Of a stretch of 15,711 nucleotides of DNA, positions 13,441-15,711 are shown in pieces (position 1 is the stretch's first letter; each line of letters opens with the position of its first letter). The stretch comes from an uncultured Acidimicrobiales bacterium (GTDB lineage Bacteria > Actinomycetota > Acidimicrobiia > Acidimicrobiales > SZUA-35). The stretch lies in assembly GCA_938028175.1 (NCBI GenBank), contig CALJAE010000134.1, positions 1 to 15,711 on the forward strand. The letters run 5' to 3'. A model generated the notes under the pieces. That model did no database searches and had not been told where the DNA came from. It saw only the letters and a program-made list of their open reading frames with translations. The translations under genes and the position numbers were made by a program.

Positions 13441-14337
13441 GTGAAAGCCGTTGTCACCGGAGCCGCAGGTTTTGTTGGAAAACACCTTATAGATCATTTG
13501 GCCAAAGAAGGTGACGTCGTAGTTGGACTAGACACATCCAATGGCCCTGACCTGCGCAACGCTGAACTTTGGCAACAGCTAGATCTCTTAGCCGACGCAG
13601 ACGTCTTATATCACCTAGCTGGTTGGAGCAGTGTTGGCAAGAGTTGGGATAACCCATCTGCGGTTAACGAGATTAATGTCGAAGGAACTCAAAATGTTCT
13701 AGCAGCTTCACAAAAGTGGGCTGTAAAGACTGTGGTACTCGCCTCAAGCGCAGAGGTTTATGCTGGTGTCAGCGATAAACCAATTACTGAGACTGATCAA
13801 ACAGCACCGAGGTCACCTTATGCTGAATCGAAGTTGAAGGCGGAAGCGCTGGGCATCAACCATGCTCAACACTCTGGCCAGCGAGTTATCATCACCCGAC
13901 CATTTAACCAAATTGGCCCAGGTCAGTCCCAAGATTTTGTGGTCTCATCATTTGCCAGCCAAATCGTGGCAATTGAAAGAGGTCTAGAGACACAGATTCA
14001 ACACGGCAATTTGGAAGCAATACGAGACTTTACAGACGTCAGAAAATCCGTCTCGGCCTATCGACTGCTAGCACAGCATGGCATATCTGGCGAAATTTAT
14101 AATATCTGTTCAGGTCAAGGCCACAGCATCGCCGAGGTTCTCAATCAACTAAAGGCTCTAGCGAAGGTTGATATTCATACCGAGTTAGACCCGGATAGGA
14201 ACCGTCCGTCCGATTGCCCAATAAAGATAGGTGACAACCAAAAGCTAATGGAAGCCACCGGTTGGAAACCTTCGATCGCTCTATCAAAAACTCTAGGAGA
14301 CGTTATAGAGGCTGAGCGTTCTGCCTCATCGAGCTAA
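13441..14337 (+). CDS. rmd: NAD(P)-dependent sugar epimerase/reductase, probably GDP-6-deoxy-4-keto-D-mannose reductase
   Basis: This 298-residue protein is a soluble short-chain dehydrogenase/reductase of the sugar-nucleotide epimerase type. The Rossmann motif TGAAGFVG is at 6-13, and the catalytic set is Ser102/103 in SSAEVY, Tyr127 and Lys131 in YAESK. Segments RPFNQIGPGQSQDFVVSSF (153-171), GNLEAIRDFTDVR (189-201) and DPDRNRPSD (250-258) closely recall Rmd and the related GDP-mannose 4,6-dehydratases. Rmd reduces GDP-4-keto-6-deoxymannose to GDP-D-rhamnose. The dehydratase that makes its substrate is not in this window; a bifunctional or different GDP-sugar role is possible. The GTG start gives MKAVVTG, the expected N-terminus, and fits a leaderless transcript. 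The 3' end overlaps the convergent leuB by 12 bp. The superfamily is certain; the exact activity is likely. Confidence 0.85.
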   Translation: MKAVVTGAAGFVGKHLIDHLAKEGDVVVGLDTSNGPDLRNAELWQQLDLLADADVLYHLAGWSSVGKSWDNPSAVNEINVEGTQNVLAASQKWAVKTVVLASSAEVYAGVSDKPITETDQTAPRSPYAESKLKAEALGINHAQHSGQRVIITRPFNQIGPGQSQDFVVSSFASQIVAIERGLETQIQHGNLEAIRDFTDVRKSVSAYRLLAQHGISGEIYNICSGQGHSIAEVLNQLKALAKVDIHTELDPDRNRPSDCPIKIGDNQKLMEATGWKPSIALSKTLGDVIEAERSASSS

Positions 14338-15309
14338 AGAAGCAAGCACGCTATCTGCAATCTCAGACGTACTCTGCCCAGAGGCTTGATCACATGCCGA
14401 GTCAATCTGCTTTGCTTCAGAACTAAAGCCTAAGAAATCGAGCATTAGAGCGAGAGATCTGATCGCAGCAACGGGGTTTGCTTTGTTCTGACCTGCTATG
14501 TCAGGGGCAGAACCATGGACTGGCTCAAACATTGAAGGACCGGTCTTGGCAGGATTAAGGTTAGCGGACGAAGCTTCGCCAATTCCTCCGCTGACAGCCC
14601 CTGCAAGGTCCGTGATGATATCGCCAAACAAATTGTCTGTAACAATCACGTCGTACATTTCAGGACTTTCCACAAGATAGATACACGCTGCATCGATATG
14701 GTGATAGTTGGTCTCAATATTTGTATAATCTGCCGCCACTTCATTAAAGGTTCGTAGCCACAGATCACCAGAATAATTAAGTACATTCGTTTTGTGGACA
14801 AGATGTATCTTGTTCGAACGTTGACCTGCCAATTCAAAGGCGTGGCGAACACAGCGCTCAACCCCGAATCTCGTATTCACCGATCCCTGTGTTGCTACCT
14901 CTTGAGGTGTTCCTTTTCGCAATACTCCACCCTCACCTACATAAGCTCCTTCAGTGTTTTCACGAACCACCACGAAGTCGTGACCTTTGCCGTCTTGGGT
15001 GTTAAGAACAAACGGCCTCTGGTTAATGTAGAGATCGAGATCAAAACGCAACCTAAGCAGAAGTTCTCTTTCGATCAGGCCTGGCTGCACTTCCGGATGC
15101 CCTACAGCGCCGAGATAGATAGCATCAAAGTTACGAAGTTGCTCCAATGCCTGGTCATCTAAAATAAACCCGTCATTCAAATAGCGGGCGCCACCCAGAT
15201 CAAATTCTTCTATTTCTAGTTCTACCTCGATAGCTTTCAAGACTCTGAGCCCTTGCTCTATGACTTCAGTCCCTATTCCGTCACCCCGTACTACTGCTAC
15301 TTTGCTCAA
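14326..15309 (-). CDS. leuB: 3-isopropylmalate dehydrogenase
   Basis: This 327-residue cytoplasmic enzyme catalyses the NAD-dependent oxidative decarboxylation of 3-isopropylmalate in leucine biosynthesis. It has RGDGIGTEV at the N-terminus, substrate arginines in LRLRFDL (85-91) and NQRPF (96-100), and RENTEGAY (116-123) with the catalytic-type Tyr123. HKTNVL (172-177) supplies Lys173, DNLFGDIITDL (225-235) the metal-binding aspartates, and EPVHGSAPDIAGQNKANP (262-279) the cofactor loop. The segment QGSVNTRFGVERCVRHAFE (141-159) is of the actinobacterial LeuB type. Related isocitrate and tartrate dehydrogenases share the fold, but these motifs and the length favour LeuB. The start is TTG at 15309, backed by GGAG 8 nt upstream and a proper MSKVAVVRGDG N-terminus. 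No other leucine genes are seen here. Confidence 0.93.
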   Translation of the reverse strand: MSKVAVVRGDGIGTEVIEQGLRVLKAIEVELEIEEFDLGGARYLNDGFILDDQALEQLRNFDAIYLGAVGHPEVQPGLIERELLLRLRFDLDLYINQRPFVLNTQDGKGHDFVVVRENTEGAYVGEGGVLRKGTPQEVATQGSVNTRFGVERCVRHAFELAGQRSNKIHLVHKTNVLNYSGDLWLRTFNEVAADYTNIETNYHHIDAACIYLVESPEMYDVIVTDNLFGDIITDLAGAVSGGIGEASSANLNPAKTGPSMFEPVHGSAPDIAGQNKANPVAAIRSLALMLDFLGFSSEAKQIDSACDQASGQSTSEIADSVLASLAR

Positions 15310-15317
15310 TTTCTGTG

Positions 15318-15321
15318 CTCC
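15318..15321 (-). promoter_or_regulatory. Shine-Dalgarno site supporting the TTG start of leuB
   Basis: On the minus strand this is GGAG, 8 nt before the TTG at 15309. No in-frame ATG or GTG nearby would keep the conserved first strand, so this site decides the start. I see no convincing leuB promoter in the 115-bp divergent region upstream. Confidence 0.5.
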
Positions 15322-15424
15322 GAATCTCGATATTCAGTATTAAAGCCTCTTTTGGACCTAAATATCGTCATTTTAAATTAACTTCCTTGCTTAACAGGCC
15401 GAACATCTATTTAGAAGAGTAGTT

Positions 15425-15711
15425 ATGTCAGATCTTGAACAACAGCGAAACAGAACCAGAGACACCCACTCTGGGTACGGAGACTCTAACAGTGACAACT
15501 GGGAAGAACGGGTTGCAGATCTCGAAAAAGAAAAACTTGCATTCGAATTCCCACGTCGCAAGGGATCCAAACTTCCAAGTGGTCAGGGCAGCGATCTTAT
15601 TTCCATCGTTCTAGGTGGGCTCTTTGCTGCCGGCGTGGTGAGTACCGGTTGGTATGTTCTATACGTAAATGACCTAATCAGAACTCCTTGGGCTGCTGTT
15701 CTTCTGGCTGC
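15425..15711 (+). CDS. Unrecognised membrane protein, N-terminal part
   Basis: I translated this by hand from the ATG at 15425: 95 complete codons are open to the right edge. Residues 1-56 are polar and charged, with an acidic/basic stretch (WEERVADLEKEKLAFEF, 26-42) and then a basic patch (PRRKGSK). A hydrophobic helix follows (about 58-80), then a short polar turn and the start of a second helix. This is a polytopic or at least two-helix inner-membrane protein with a cytoplasmic N-tail; I do not recognise the family. GAAGAG (15414-15419), 5 nt upstream, is a weak ribosome binding site. TATTTA at 15408-15413 could be a -10 box, but it is too close to be consistent with that site. It is divergent from leuB across 115 bp. 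Confidence 0.7.
   Translation, partial: MSDLEQQRNRTRDTHSGYGDSNSDNWEERVADLEKEKLAFEFPRRKGSKLPSGQGSDLISIVLGGLFAAGVVSTGWYVLYVNDLIRTPWAAVLLA

Noticed and set aside
15328..15367. CGATATT...AATATCG inverted repeat upstream of leuB
   Set aside because: 7-bp arms with 26-nt spacing are expected by chance about once in three such AT-rich regions; no supporting promoter geometry.
1..15711. CRISPR arrays, tRNA/rRNA genes, insertion sequences, toxin-antitoxin or phage-defence genes
   Set aside because: I looked for spaced repeats, cloverleaf-like stretches, transposase motifs and terminal inverted repeats and saw none; all large frames are explained by housekeeping or glycan genes.

Overview
The window (about 15.7 kb, GC near 47% by eye) looks like a chromosomal segment of a low-to-moderate-GC, probably marine, actinobacterium, plausibly of the Acidimicrobiia type. 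This rests on family resemblance: an actinobacterial-type 3-isopropylmalate dehydrogenase, a very large GT2/polytopic protein coupled to a secreted DUF5719-like protein, and a giant '6-pyruvoyl-tetrahydropterin synthase-related' membrane protein. It also rests on style: frequent GTG/TTG starts, weak Shine-Dalgarno sites and one apparently leaderless gene. I see no phage, transposon, CRISPR array, tRNA or rRNA. Coding density is very high and the longest gene-free stretch is about 240 bp, so no gap exceeds 300 bp.

Layout. (1) 1-5579, minus strand, read right to left: a small zinc-ribbon protein, a 1074-residue GT-C-like membrane protein, a GtrA/polyprenyl-phosphate-sugar synthase fusion joined to it by a 4-bp start/stop overlap, and phosphomannomutase/phosphoglucomutase ManB running off the left edge. 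(2) 5580-5820: divergent intergenic region with a likely ftsH promoter and a structured, repeat-containing leader. (3) 5821-7725, plus strand: the membrane AAA+ zinc protease FtsH, whose stop codon lies in the same CTAG tetranucleotide as the stop of the convergent gene. (4) 7722-13311, minus strand: a 1061-residue GT2 plus polytopic membrane protein, a secreted DUF5719-like protein (ATGA overlap) and a membrane-anchored thioredoxin-like protein. (5) 13441-14337, plus strand: a short-chain epimerase/reductase most like GDP-6-deoxy-4-keto-mannose reductase (Rmd), apparently on a leaderless transcript. (6) 14326-15309, minus strand: LeuB, overlapping the rmd 3' end by 12 bp. (7) 15425 to the right edge, plus strand: the start of an unrecognised membrane protein.

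Functionally most of the window concerns envelope glycan assembly. ManB would supply mannose-1-phosphate or glucose-1-phosphate, Rmd would make a GDP-deoxyhexose such as GDP-rhamnose from a GDP-mannose-derived intermediate, the GtrA/GT2 fusion would load a sugar onto a polyprenyl-phosphate carrier and help present it outside, and the two giant polytopic proteins would be the acceptor-side transferases. FtsH (membrane-protein quality control) and LeuB (leucine biosynthesis) are housekeeping genes between and beside them. The most interesting candidate is the coupled pair at 862-5255, which could form a compact 'make, flip and transfer' glycosylation unit. That is inference from domain content, not shown by the sequence.
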